NCBI GenBank assembly: GCA_016926315.1
Contig: JAFGOU010000396.1
Location: 1 to 12,076, forward strand
Direction of reading: 5' to 3'
DNA: 12,076 bases
From: Chitinispirillaceae bacterium
GTDB taxonomy: Bacteria > Fibrobacterota > Chitinivibrionia > Chitinivibrionales > Chitinispirillaceae
The notes below the pieces were generated by a model. It was given only the letters and a program-made list of their open reading frames with translations. It was not told the origin of the DNA and did no database searches. The position numbers were made by a program, and so were the translations under genes. This document shows, piece after piece, positions 1 through 5,895 of the stretch (positions are counted from its first letter, which is position 1; each line of letters begins with the position of its first letter).

Positions 1-1513
1 ATGGCGCATGGTAGTTGCCGGAAAGCGTAAGCAGGCCGAGGAGGCGGAACCAGCCGTGGTAGTAAAACGGTACGCTGGTCAGATACCCGTCACCCGGTGT
101 CTCTACGTCCCACTCGATCTCCAGTTGCCGGTACATCTCAGCCATAAGGTTGAAGTCCTGCGACGCGACCGCGGACATGGAGCCGGTGCCGTGGATCCAG
201 TTCAGGAAAAAGAAATTCCCGCCACCGCCGTTCAAGTCCCAGTCCGTATAGAGCATGAGCGGACCCCAGTAAGCAAATGTCGGGTTAGCCCCCCGCACGC
301 AGGCGTTGTTCCACGGTGATTGCCTGTTGTCCGATAAAAACTTCGCATACCGCAACCCGATGTCACGCTCGTGGGTGTTGGGCGTTCCCGGAATCACGTT
401 ATGCGTTGCCGGGTCCCAGGAGTAGGAGGGATTGCCGTGCCACACATAGCTCAATATGGTCCGCCACGCGCACCTGAAGTCCTCACCTTCATTAAATTGC
501 GAAAAAGCGGCCTGGTTCGAAGCTGAAAGCTGCACCCATCCGGCAAAAGGTATGTTTCTCGGATTGGCCTGGTACAATTGTCCCAAAAGCCAGTCCGACG
601 AGGCGGTCGCACGCCGGAACTGAAAGATATTCCAGGCGTATTTTGACGAGTCCTCCTCTGCCAGGAAATCGGCAAACTGATGAAAATAGGCGGGAGCGGT
701 GTAGTCGATATGTTGGTTGGTCGGCCCCGGCTGCTCCACCCTTTTAGTGATACCTATGGTCGCCGTATTCTGTGCGGTCGCCCAGCCGGAAAGCTCTGCC
801 CAGGAGTCGCCGCCTTTAAAGTACCCGTCAATGCCGATGTCTCCGGAGAGCAACGCGCCGTTGGCGCCAAAAGTCAAGGTATCGGTCAATGCCCTGAGAA
901 AGTCAATCGCCGCCTGCTTGTACGAGATCGGCTTCCCCTGGGCGTCGTTGATGCCCATGAATTCGCCCCACTGCTTGTATGCCTGCAGCAGCGCCAGGGC
1001 GATGTCGAAATCTCCATCAGCCGCTGAGTTGGCGCCCGCGCCGGTCCAGCCCGGAAGCTGGCTGTACGCATACCCCGGGCTTGACTCCTGACCATCCCGG
1101 TACCGACGGACTTTATTGAGCGTATAATCATGGATATAGAGCCACATGCCGTCAAACGTCGCCTTATCCGCCATGGCTGCCGCGCCCAGCAGACCATACC
1201 CGTCACCCTCGGAACACTGAGGATTTGACCGATATTTGATATAATCGATCCCCCCCACCCCGCCACCCGGTTTGGTCGCCCGGTTCATCATGATCCGGTA
1301 CGCGTCCCGTATCGTCTGCTCCATCTCCGCATGTGGCACGCCGACCCCGTTTTTAGTGGCAAGATTTCCTAACGTGGCAGTGGGATTCTGGTACGCCTGG
1401 AACTGCGGAAAGGGGAATACCGGGTTACCCGAGTTAATGGCAATGGGAATCGGCGCCGTGGTTGCAAAGGACGATGTCAGGAGCAGGAGAGTGAAAGCAA
1501 GGGGACGATGCAC
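1..1513 (-). CDS. Secreted glycoside hydrolase family 8 (endoglucanase/xylanase-like), 3' end beyond window
   Basis: This gene reads open for 504 codons from a GTG at 1513-1511 to the left edge, so the C-terminus is missing. The start is well placed: an in-frame TAA lies 30 bases upstream, a GAGG lies 8 bases before the GTG, and the first residues form a signal peptide (MHRPLAFTLLLLTSSFATTA). The GH8 signature follows. SEGDGYG (residues 101-107) carries the likely proton donor Glu102. Next come MADKATFDGMW (114-124) and NSAADGDFDIALALL (162-176), where Asp166 matches the conserved catalytic-centre Asp of the family. GGDSW lies at 234-238 and an aromatic APAYFHQF stretch at 273-280. GH8 enzymes hydrolyse beta-1,4 glucans, xylans or chitosan by inversion; the substrate cannot be chosen here. 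The protein should act outside the cytoplasm. The missing C-terminus could carry a binding module or sorting domain. The family call is secure, the exact specificity is not. Confidence 0.88.
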   Translation of the reverse strand, partial: MHRPLAFTLLLLTSSFATTAPIPIAINSGNPVFPFPQFQAYQNPTATLGNLATKNGVGVPHAEMEQTIRDAYRIMMNRATKPGGGVGGIDYIKYRSNPQCSEGDGYGLLGAAAMADKATFDGMWLYIHDYTLNKVRRYRDGQESSPGYAYSQLPGWTGAGANSAADGDFDIALALLQAYKQWGEFMGINDAQGKPISYKQAAIDFLRALTDTLTFGANGALLSGDIGIDGYFKGGDSWAELSGWATAQNTATIGITKRVEQPGPTNQHIDYTAPAYFHQFADFLAEEDSSKYAWNIFQFRRATASSDWLLGQLYQANPRNIPFAGWVQLSASNQAAFSQFNEGEDFRCAWRTILSYVWHGNPSYSWDPATHNVIPGTPNTHERDIGLRYAKFLSDNRQSPWNNACVRGANPTFAYWGPLMLYTDWDLNGGGGNFFFLNWIHGTGSMSAVASQDFNLMAEMYRQLEIEWDVETPGDGYLTSVPFYYHGWFRLLGLLTLSGNYHAP

Positions 1514-1521
1514 CAGATATA

Positions 1522-1525
1522 CCTC
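1522..1525 (-). promoter_or_regulatory. Ribosome binding site of the GH8 gene
   Basis: GAGG on the minus strand lies 8 bases before the GTG at 1513. No in-frame ATG lies between the upstream stop codon and residue 64, so this site decides the GTG start. Confidence 0.55.
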
Positions 1526-1596
1526 GTAACTTGCTGATATTTAATGTTTAAATAACGGTACGACATCCGCAAGGGAATTAATTAACTGGTTATCCT

Positions 1597-1602
1597 ATTA
1601 TA
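1597..1602 (-). promoter_or_regulatory. Candidate -10 box for the GH8 gene
   Basis: The minus strand reads a perfect TATAAT at 1602-1597, inside an AT-rich stretch (about 1535-1605) in an otherwise GC-rich window. No good -35 hexamer is visible at 16-18 bases spacing. If used, it would leave a leader of about 75-80 bases before the GTG start. The call rests on the hexamer and position only. Confidence 0.3.
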
Positions 1603-1675
1603 GTTAGTGGTGAAAGCAATATACGCCGTTCTCAGGCAGGCAGAGGGGAGGAGAAAAACTTCCGGCATGAACCCT

Positions 1676-1755
1676 GTGTGGCCTGGGTCTGAGACCCAGG
1701 TTCTGATGGTTACTTTCTCTTTTTACTGAACCTTGGTCAGAGACCAAGGCCACAC
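1676..1755. repeat. Nested palindromic element (REP/MITE-like)
   Basis: Two arms of 28 bases (1676-1703 and 1728-1755) are inverted copies of each other with 24 of 28 positions matching, separated by a 24-base spacer. Each arm is itself a perfect hairpin: CCTGGGTC/TGA/GACCCAGG at 1682-1700 and CCTTGGTC/AGA/GACCAAGG at 1731-1749. The outer ends GTGTGGCC (1676-1683) and GGCCACAC (1748-1755) are exact complements. Two of the four arm differences are a paired change (G-C in one stem, T-A in the other) that keeps both hairpins intact; the other two fall in the 3-base loops. This architecture is typical of REP/BIME-type or small MITE-like intergenic repeats. A T-run (1762-1767) follows the right arm after six bases, but no plus-strand gene upstream needs a terminator, so I do not call one. 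Genome copy number is unknown. Confidence 0.7.
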
Positions 1756-2052
1756 TGTCAGTTTTTTATTTTTGATCTTTCTTCACACTTCCCTTCTCAC
1801 TCAGGCCACCTGCCGTAATGAACGGCCATTAAATGGAACAATGGGTTCCCGCTCCCGGGGGAAATAATCAAACCGTCAGCGGCGCCAACCTCGGTGTGTC
1901 GATTAATCCGGGCAAACGAGTCGAATGGGCATACCATATTGCCTGATGGCAGGCGGATCGCGACAGGGTATGACATCATCCCCCTGGAAATCTCCAATCG
2001 TCTTGGGTACGACCGGCATGATCGATGGGCGCTTTTATGGACATGGGAGGGA
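1756..2052. other. Intergenic stretch with no supportable gene
   Basis: This covers most of the remaining gap between the divergent GH8 and selC transcripts. A minus-strand frame encodes about 60 residues ending at 1797, from a double ATG near 1970 with AGGGGG immediately before it. A plus-strand frame is also open from about 1819, but it runs straight through the tRNA gene. Neither gives a recognisable protein, and each could be chance openness in GC-rich DNA. A decayed gene fragment or an unannotated small RNA cannot be excluded. Confidence 0.4.
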
Positions 2053-2058
2053 TATAAT
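2053..2058 (+). promoter_or_regulatory. Candidate -10 box for the selC-selA-selB operon
   Basis: A perfect TATAAT lies 43 bases before the tRNA 5' end, with only a poor -35 candidate (around 2031-2036). A second, weaker candidate (GATACT, 2085-2090) would start transcription almost at the tRNA. Either would serve selC; the choice cannot be made from sequence. Confidence 0.3.
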
Positions 2059-2101
2059 TTAATGTTCGACACCGTCCCCATAACGATACTATTTTCCGGT
2101 A

Positions 2102-2195
2102 CAGAGAGGATGGGACTGGTGTCCCGGCTGGTCTTCAAAACCAGTAGCGGGCGGATAACACCGTCTGTGGCAGGTTCGATTCCTGCTCTCTCTGA
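2102..2195 (+). tRNA. selC: tRNA-Sec (anticodon UCA)
   Basis: The full selenocysteine tRNA fold can be drawn. The 8-bp acceptor pairs 2102-2109 with 2187-2194 (the last pair is G-U). The long D stem pairs GGGAC (2112-2116) with GTCCC (2121-2125) around a 4-base loop, and T2111/G2126 can add a sixth pair. The anticodon stem CTGGT/ACCAG encloses loop CTTCAAA with anticodon TCA at 2135-2137. The long variable arm has a 7-bp stem (2148-2154 with 2161-2167, two G-U pairs) around ATAACA. The T stem GCAGG/CCTGC encloses TTCGATT. The 8+5 acceptor-T stack, six-pair D stem and large extra arm are hallmarks of bacterial tRNA-Sec and fit recognition by SelA and SelB. CCA is not encoded. In this fold the first pair is C-G and the discriminator is A2195, although tRNA-Sec normally has G73. 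It lies 119 bases upstream of selA on the same strand, which supports the identity. Confidence 0.95.
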
Positions 2196-2219
2196 ATGCA
2201 GTAAAAACGAAAAAACGTC

Positions 2220-2258
2220 GGCCATGGCGGGGGCAACGCAAGGTGTTTCCCCGTGGCC
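2220..2258 (+). other. Possible hairpin between selC and selA
   Basis: CGGGG (2228-2232) pairs with CCCCG (2249-2253), and GGCCA (2220-2224) pairs with TGGCC (2254-2258), leaving a 3-base bulge and a 16-base loop. No T-run follows, so it is not a standard terminator. It could mark processing of the tRNA from a selC-selA transcript or modulate read-through into selA. It may also be chance in GC-rich DNA. Confidence 0.25.
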
Positions 2259-2314
2259 TCAACCCCGCCCGGATACCAGCCGCGGGATCTTCGGCACTCC
2301 CGAAAAACTAGCGT

Positions 2315-3745
2315 ATGCAAAAAAAACAAAAAAACCAGGAGTTCCGGAAATTGCCGGGAGTTGACACGGTACTTCGCTCAACCGAAGTCGTTTCGCTCAT
2401 CGAGACCTATGGCCGGCCGATGGTCACCTATGCCGTCCGGAAAACGGTGGAAACGGCCAGGAGGCGGATCGGGAAAAAAGGATCGGCAGCGGACCAGTCA
2501 ATCGAATCCCTTGCCGCCGGGGTGAAAAAGATGGTCACGGCCATTACCGAACCCTCCCTAAAACCCGTCATCAATGCCGCGGGCGTCGCACTGCATACCA
2601 ACCTCGGACGGGCGCCGATGGGAGAGACCGTTTTTAGGGAGATCGAACCGGTTAGTACCGGATATTCCAACATCGAGTTCGATCTCGAAAAGGGAAAGCG
2701 GGGTCACCGCAACGACCATATCGCGCCGCTCCTGTGCTACCTGACCGGTTGCGAGGAAGTTGCAGTTGTCAACAACAACGCTGCCGCGCTCGTTCTCGCG
2801 CTCAATACGCTTGCTGCGGGCCGCGAAGTGATTATTTCGCGTGGCGAGCTCATCGAAATCGGCGGCGCGTTCAGGATTCCCGAGATCATGGCCGCGGCCG
2901 GTGTCCGCATGGTGGAGATCGGCACCACCAACCGCACCCGGCTCGCCGACTACCAAAAAGCGACTCGACCGGACACCGCCATGATCGTCAAGGCGCATAA
3001 ATCGAATTACACCGTATCGGGATTTACCGAAGAGGTGTCGGTGCGCGACCTTGCCGCGCTCGCCCATAAAAAAAAGATCCCGTTCCTGTACGATATCGGA
3101 TCGGGACTGCTCCGCAAGCCGGCGGGGTTGCCGCTCGAAGATGAACCCGACGTGCAATCCGCGATTGCCGCGGGAGCGGACCTGGTCACGTTTTCCGGCG
3201 ACAAGCTGCTCGGAGGGGCCCAGGCGGGCATCATCGCCGGTAATGGCCGCCTGGTCCGGAAGCTTGCCGGGGCGCCTCTCATGCGGGCGCTGCGCGTGGG
3301 GAAGCTGACGCTCGCCGCACTGTCGAGCGCCTGCCTCCACTATCTCGACGACAAGACCCTGGTCGCGAACAATCCCCTGTTTGCGCTTCTGGAAAGAAGC
3401 GAATCGGAACGGCTGCGCATCGCACAAATGCTGCATGCCGCGCTGGAAAATCGCGACGTCGGAGCGACGGTCGTCGAAAGCGTCGGCCGGTGCGGAGGCG
3501 GCACCCTGCCGGACCTGGCGATGAAAAGCTTTGCCGCGGCGATTACCTCTTCCGCACACAACGTGAAGGAACGCCAGGCGTTCAGCGAACGGCTGTTCCA
3601 CGGACTGCTCAACGGCGGCCGGCCCGTGCTGGGAGTGCTTCGTGAAGGCCGTTTCCTGCTCGACGTGTTCGCGCTTCACGAACGCGACATCGACGCCATC
3701 GCGGAGCGCGTCGCGGAATGTCTGGCGGGCGGCGCCGCGCCATGA
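2315..3745 (+). CDS. selA: L-seryl-tRNA(Sec) selenium transferase SelA
   Basis: SelA is the cytoplasmic PLP enzyme that converts Ser-tRNA-Sec to Sec-tRNA-Sec using selenophosphate. The 476-residue length is normal for the family (E. coli 463). Diagnostic stretches appear in order: RKLPGVDTVLR at the N-terminus (11-21), VINAAGVALHTNLGRAPM (85-102), GYSNIEFDLEKGKRGHR (116-132), VVNNNAAA (151-158), SRGELIEIGGAFRIPEIM (175-192), EIGTTNRT (201-208), and FSGDKLLGGAQAGII (293-307). Lys297 in the last stretch is the PLP-binding lysine, next to Asp296. The ATG at 2315 keeps the conserved N-terminal QLP/KLP-type motif but has no clear Shine-Dalgarno. An AGGAG (2337-2341) lies 9 bases before an in-frame TTG at 2351, an alternative start that would remove that motif. 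The last codons overlap the selB start as ATGA, so the two are translationally coupled. selC is just upstream. Confidence 0.97.
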   Translation: MQKKQKNQEFRKLPGVDTVLRSTEVVSLIETYGRPMVTYAVRKTVETARRRIGKKGSAADQSIESLAAGVKKMVTAITEPSLKPVINAAGVALHTNLGRAPMGETVFREIEPVSTGYSNIEFDLEKGKRGHRNDHIAPLLCYLTGCEEVAVVNNNAAALVLALNTLAAGREVIISRGELIEIGGAFRIPEIMAAAGVRMVEIGTTNRTRLADYQKATRPDTAMIVKAHKSNYTVSGFTEEVSVRDLAALAHKKKIPFLYDIGSGLLRKPAGLPLEDEPDVQSAIAAGADLVTFSGDKLLGGAQAGIIAGNGRLVRKLAGAPLMRALRVGKLTLAALSSACLHYLDDKTLVANNPLFALLERSESERLRIAQMLHAALENRDVGATVVESVGRCGGGTLPDLAMKSFAAAITSSAHNVKERQAFSERLFHGLLNGGRPVLGVLREGRFLLDVFALHERDIDAIAERVAECLAGGAAP

Positions 3746-5679
3746 AACACCTGATCCTCGGAACCGCCGGTCATGTGGACCACGGAAAGACCGCTCTTGT
3801 CAAGGCGCTGACCGGGGTCGATTGCGACACCCATACGGAGGAAAAACGCCGGGGCATCACCATCAACCTCGGGTTCGCCCATCTGGTGCTCCCGTGCGGC
3901 GACACCATCGGCATCGTCGACATGCCGGGCCACCGCGACTTTATCCATACCATGGTGAGCGGAGCGAACGGCATCGATATCGCGCTTTTGGTCGTGGCGG
4001 CCGACAGCGGCATAATGCCGCAGACCCGCGAGCACGTGCGCATCATGGAACTGCTCGGGCTTGCAACGGGTATTGTCGCGCTCACGCGCATCGACCTGGC
4101 CGCTCCCGGGCAGGCAAAACGGTGCGCCGCGGAACTGGCGGACTTTGTCAAGGGTACCTTCCTTGAGTCGGCGCCGGTGGTCAGGGTATCGGCGACAACC
4201 GGCGAAGGGATCGAAGCCCTTCGCGCCGCGATAGAAGCTGCCGCGGCGGCGACGCCCGAACGGCCGCGGGGTGAAGGATTTCGCCTGTATATCGACCGGA
4301 TCTTTTCGGTGGCCGGGTTCGGCACGGTCGTCACCGGATCGGTGCTGAGCGGCGCGTTGAAAACCGGTGACCGCGCCTGCCTCCTGCCCATGGGCCGCGA
4401 GCTTCGCGTAAGACGCCTGGAGCGATACGGCCGCGAGGTGGGCGAAGTGTGCGCCGGAGACCGCGCATCGCTCAATCTGACCGGTCTTACCCGGGAGGAG
4501 TTCGTCCGCGGCATGATGGTGGCGGACCGGCTCCTGCGTTCCGCCACCATGCTCGACGCCAGAATCGAGCTTTTCGAATCCTCCCGCACGTTTCCGCTCT
4601 GGTCCCAGGCGCTTTTCCTGATGGGGACCTTTGAAGCGCAGACGCGCATCCACCTGATCGACCAGAACGCGCTCGCGCCGGGTTCGGCCGGAATCGCACA
4701 GATCCACTTTCAGCAGGCCTGCGTCGCCCAATTCGGCGACCGTTTTGTGCTTCGCAGCTCATCGGGCGACATGACGCTCGGCGGAGGGGAGATCATCGAT
4801 TCCGCGCCGCTCCATCACCGCCGGCGGCCGCAATCACTTATTACCCGGCTTGAACGGCTGGTGACCGGAAACCGCCGCGATTATATCGCCGAGGAGGTAC
4901 GGAAGCAGAACGGCCCGATCTCGCTCGACCGGCTCGCGGCCACCATCAATCTTACATCGCAGGAGGTCGGTGCGGTCATCGACGCTTTACCCGGGGACCT
5001 GCGGACGGTTACTGCCGCCGGGAATGCCCTTTTTTTTATTTCCGGCGGCGCCTATGAAAAGGTCAAGTCCCTCTGCATCCGGGCGATAGAAACCCACCAC
5101 CGGGAAAATCCGCTGGTCGAGGAGGGGAAAACCGCGGAGGAGCTGTATGGCATGGCGGGATTTAAAAACGGCCAGGACGACCTAGTCTTTCTGCGTTCCG
5201 TTCTCGAAGAGCTTGCCAGACAGGGAACATTGAAGGCAATAAAGCACACCTGGGCGCTTTCAACCCATGCCGTACGGATTTCCGGCGATTTCGAACGGCA
5301 GGTACGGTTCGTGGAATCCTTTATACGGGAAAGCGGCATGAAAATCCCGTTACATGCCGATATCGAGGCTGGCGCGCTCAAGAACGGGATCGATCGGCAG
5401 GTCCTGAAGCAGGTGTTGCACTACCTGGTCAAAAAGGGCCGGATACACGCCGTCGACGGCAATTATATCCATACCGATATCGTTTCAAAATGCAGGTGCA
5501 CGCTTGTTGAAGCATTGAATCGTACGCCTGCCGGGCTGACTGTGGCGCAGTTCCGGGACCTGGTGGAGGGAAACCGGAAAATCTGCCTTGCGCTGCTCAC
5601 GATGTATGACGCGGCGGGCATTACCGAGCGCAAAGGTGATATCAGGGTGCTCGGGAAGAAGGGCGCATGCACCGCGTGA
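3742..5679 (+). CDS. selB: Selenocysteine-specific elongation factor SelB
   Basis: SelB is the GTPase that brings Sec-tRNA-Sec to the ribosome at UGA codons marked by a SECIS hairpin. From the ATG at 3742 it has 645 residues, near known SelBs (E. coli 614). I chose this ATG over one 24 bases upstream (3718) because MKHLILGTAGHVDHGKT is the family's usual N-terminus and the ATGA overlap with the selA stop is a typical coupling. The G domain shows G1 GHVDHGKT (10-17), RRGITI (36-41) in the switch region, G3 DMPGH (60-64), G4 TRID (115-118) and G5 SA (150-151). EF-Tu-like beta-barrel domains follow (about 178-355). Winged-helix repeats fill the C-terminus (about 365-640), ending in a SECIS-binding-type module with FRDLVEGNRKICLALL (604-619). 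The G4 motif has Arg where TKxD/NKxD is usual. No strong Shine-Dalgarno precedes it. The stop overlaps the next gene by 13 bases. Confidence 0.97.
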   Translation: MKHLILGTAGHVDHGKTALVKALTGVDCDTHTEEKRRGITINLGFAHLVLPCGDTIGIVDMPGHRDFIHTMVSGANGIDIALLVVAADSGIMPQTREHVRIMELLGLATGIVALTRIDLAAPGQAKRCAAELADFVKGTFLESAPVVRVSATTGEGIEALRAAIEAAAAATPERPRGEGFRLYIDRIFSVAGFGTVVTGSVLSGALKTGDRACLLPMGRELRVRRLERYGREVGEVCAGDRASLNLTGLTREEFVRGMMVADRLLRSATMLDARIELFESSRTFPLWSQALFLMGTFEAQTRIHLIDQNALAPGSAGIAQIHFQQACVAQFGDRFVLRSSSGDMTLGGGEIIDSAPLHHRRRPQSLITRLERLVTGNRRDYIAEEVRKQNGPISLDRLAATINLTSQEVGAVIDALPGDLRTVTAAGNALFFISGGAYEKVKSLCIRAIETHHRENPLVEEGKTAEELYGMAGFKNGQDDLVFLRSVLEELARQGTLKAIKHTWALSTHAVRISGDFERQVRFVESFIRESGMKIPLHADIEAGALKNGIDRQVLKQVLHYLVKKGRIHAVDGNYIHTDIVSKCRCTLVEALNRTPAGLTVAQFRDLVEGNRKICLALLTMYDAAGITERKGDIRVLGKKGACTA

Positions 5680-5894
5680 TCGCGCTTTTTCGTTCCACAC
5701 ATTCCGTTATCAGGGCCGAACGGTTGTGCCTTGAAAACGGCCTGTATTGCAAGGTCATTGCCGTGCCCCGCACGGTCTCCTCGGAGTGCGGCATAGCGCT
5801 TGAAATAAAACAGGAGCAGATGGCGGAACTCTCGGGCATGCTGTCAAAAAGCGGGATACCCTTCAACTGTCACCGTCTTACGGAAGATAGGTGA
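5667..5894 (+). CDS. DUF3343 protein, putative Se/S carrier-like
   Basis: This is a 75-residue protein with the DUF3343 pattern. It has FRSTHSVIRAERL (8-20), a central VIAVPRTVSSECGIALEI (30-47), and a short C-terminal helix and strand. Cys41 in SSECG is the family's conserved cysteine; Cys21, Cys28 and Cys68 are additional. The family is described as a putative selenium/sulfur carrier and is often found near selenium or YedF-type genes, but its biochemical function is not established. The start ATG lies 13 bases inside the selB end with AAGG just upstream, so it is the last cistron of the selenocysteine operon and likely coupled to selB. That context supports a role in selenium handling, for example delivery to selenophosphate synthesis; this is an inference. 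Its stop overlaps the convergent minus-strand gene by 17 bases. Confidence 0.85.
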   Translation: MHRVIALFRSTHSVIRAERLCLENGLYCKVIAVPRTVSSECGIALEIKQEQMAELSGMLSKSGIPFNCHRLTEDR

Positions 5895-5895
5895 C
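5869..5895. other. Hairpin spanning the convergent gene overlap
   Basis: GTCACC (5869-5874) pairs with GGTGAC (5890-5895), and inside it TCTT (5876-5879) pairs with AAGA (5884-5887) around an ACGG loop. The structure covers the whole 17-base overlap and both stop codons. Neither strand has a T-run after it, so it is not a normal intrinsic terminator. It might limit read-through of the convergent transcripts or be incidental. Confidence 0.4.

Noticed and set aside
886..1266. Minus-strand frame of 126 codons inside the GH8 gene
   Set aside because: It is out of frame with the GH8 reading, which carries the signal peptide and catalytic motifs.
1731..1767. Intrinsic terminator (hairpin plus T-run) on the plus strand
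   Set aside because: The T-run starts 12 bases after the short stem and 6 after the outer stem. No plus-strand gene lies upstream, and the hairpin is better explained as half of the nested repeat.
1797..2225. Minus-strand open frame of 142 codons across the selC gene
   Set aside because: Its N-terminal half is the reverse complement of the tRNA-Sec, a known source of false protein calls. The remaining part has no recognisable family.
1894..2364. Plus-strand open frame of 156 codons from a GTG
   Set aside because: It reads through the whole tRNA gene and into selA in another frame. No family resemblance.
2558..3679. Long minus-strand frame of 373 codons opposite selA
   Set aside because: It is antisense to a clear selA with all family motifs. 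The composition is Arg/His/Gly-rich, as expected from a GC-rich shadow.
3718..3741. Upstream ATG start for selB
   Set aside because: It would add eight residues (MSGGRRRA) before the family-typical MKHLILGTAGHVDHGKT start. The ATGA overlap favours 3742.
3676..4731. Long minus-strand frame of 351 codons opposite selB
   Set aside because: It is antisense to the well-conserved SelB G domain and has no motifs of its own.
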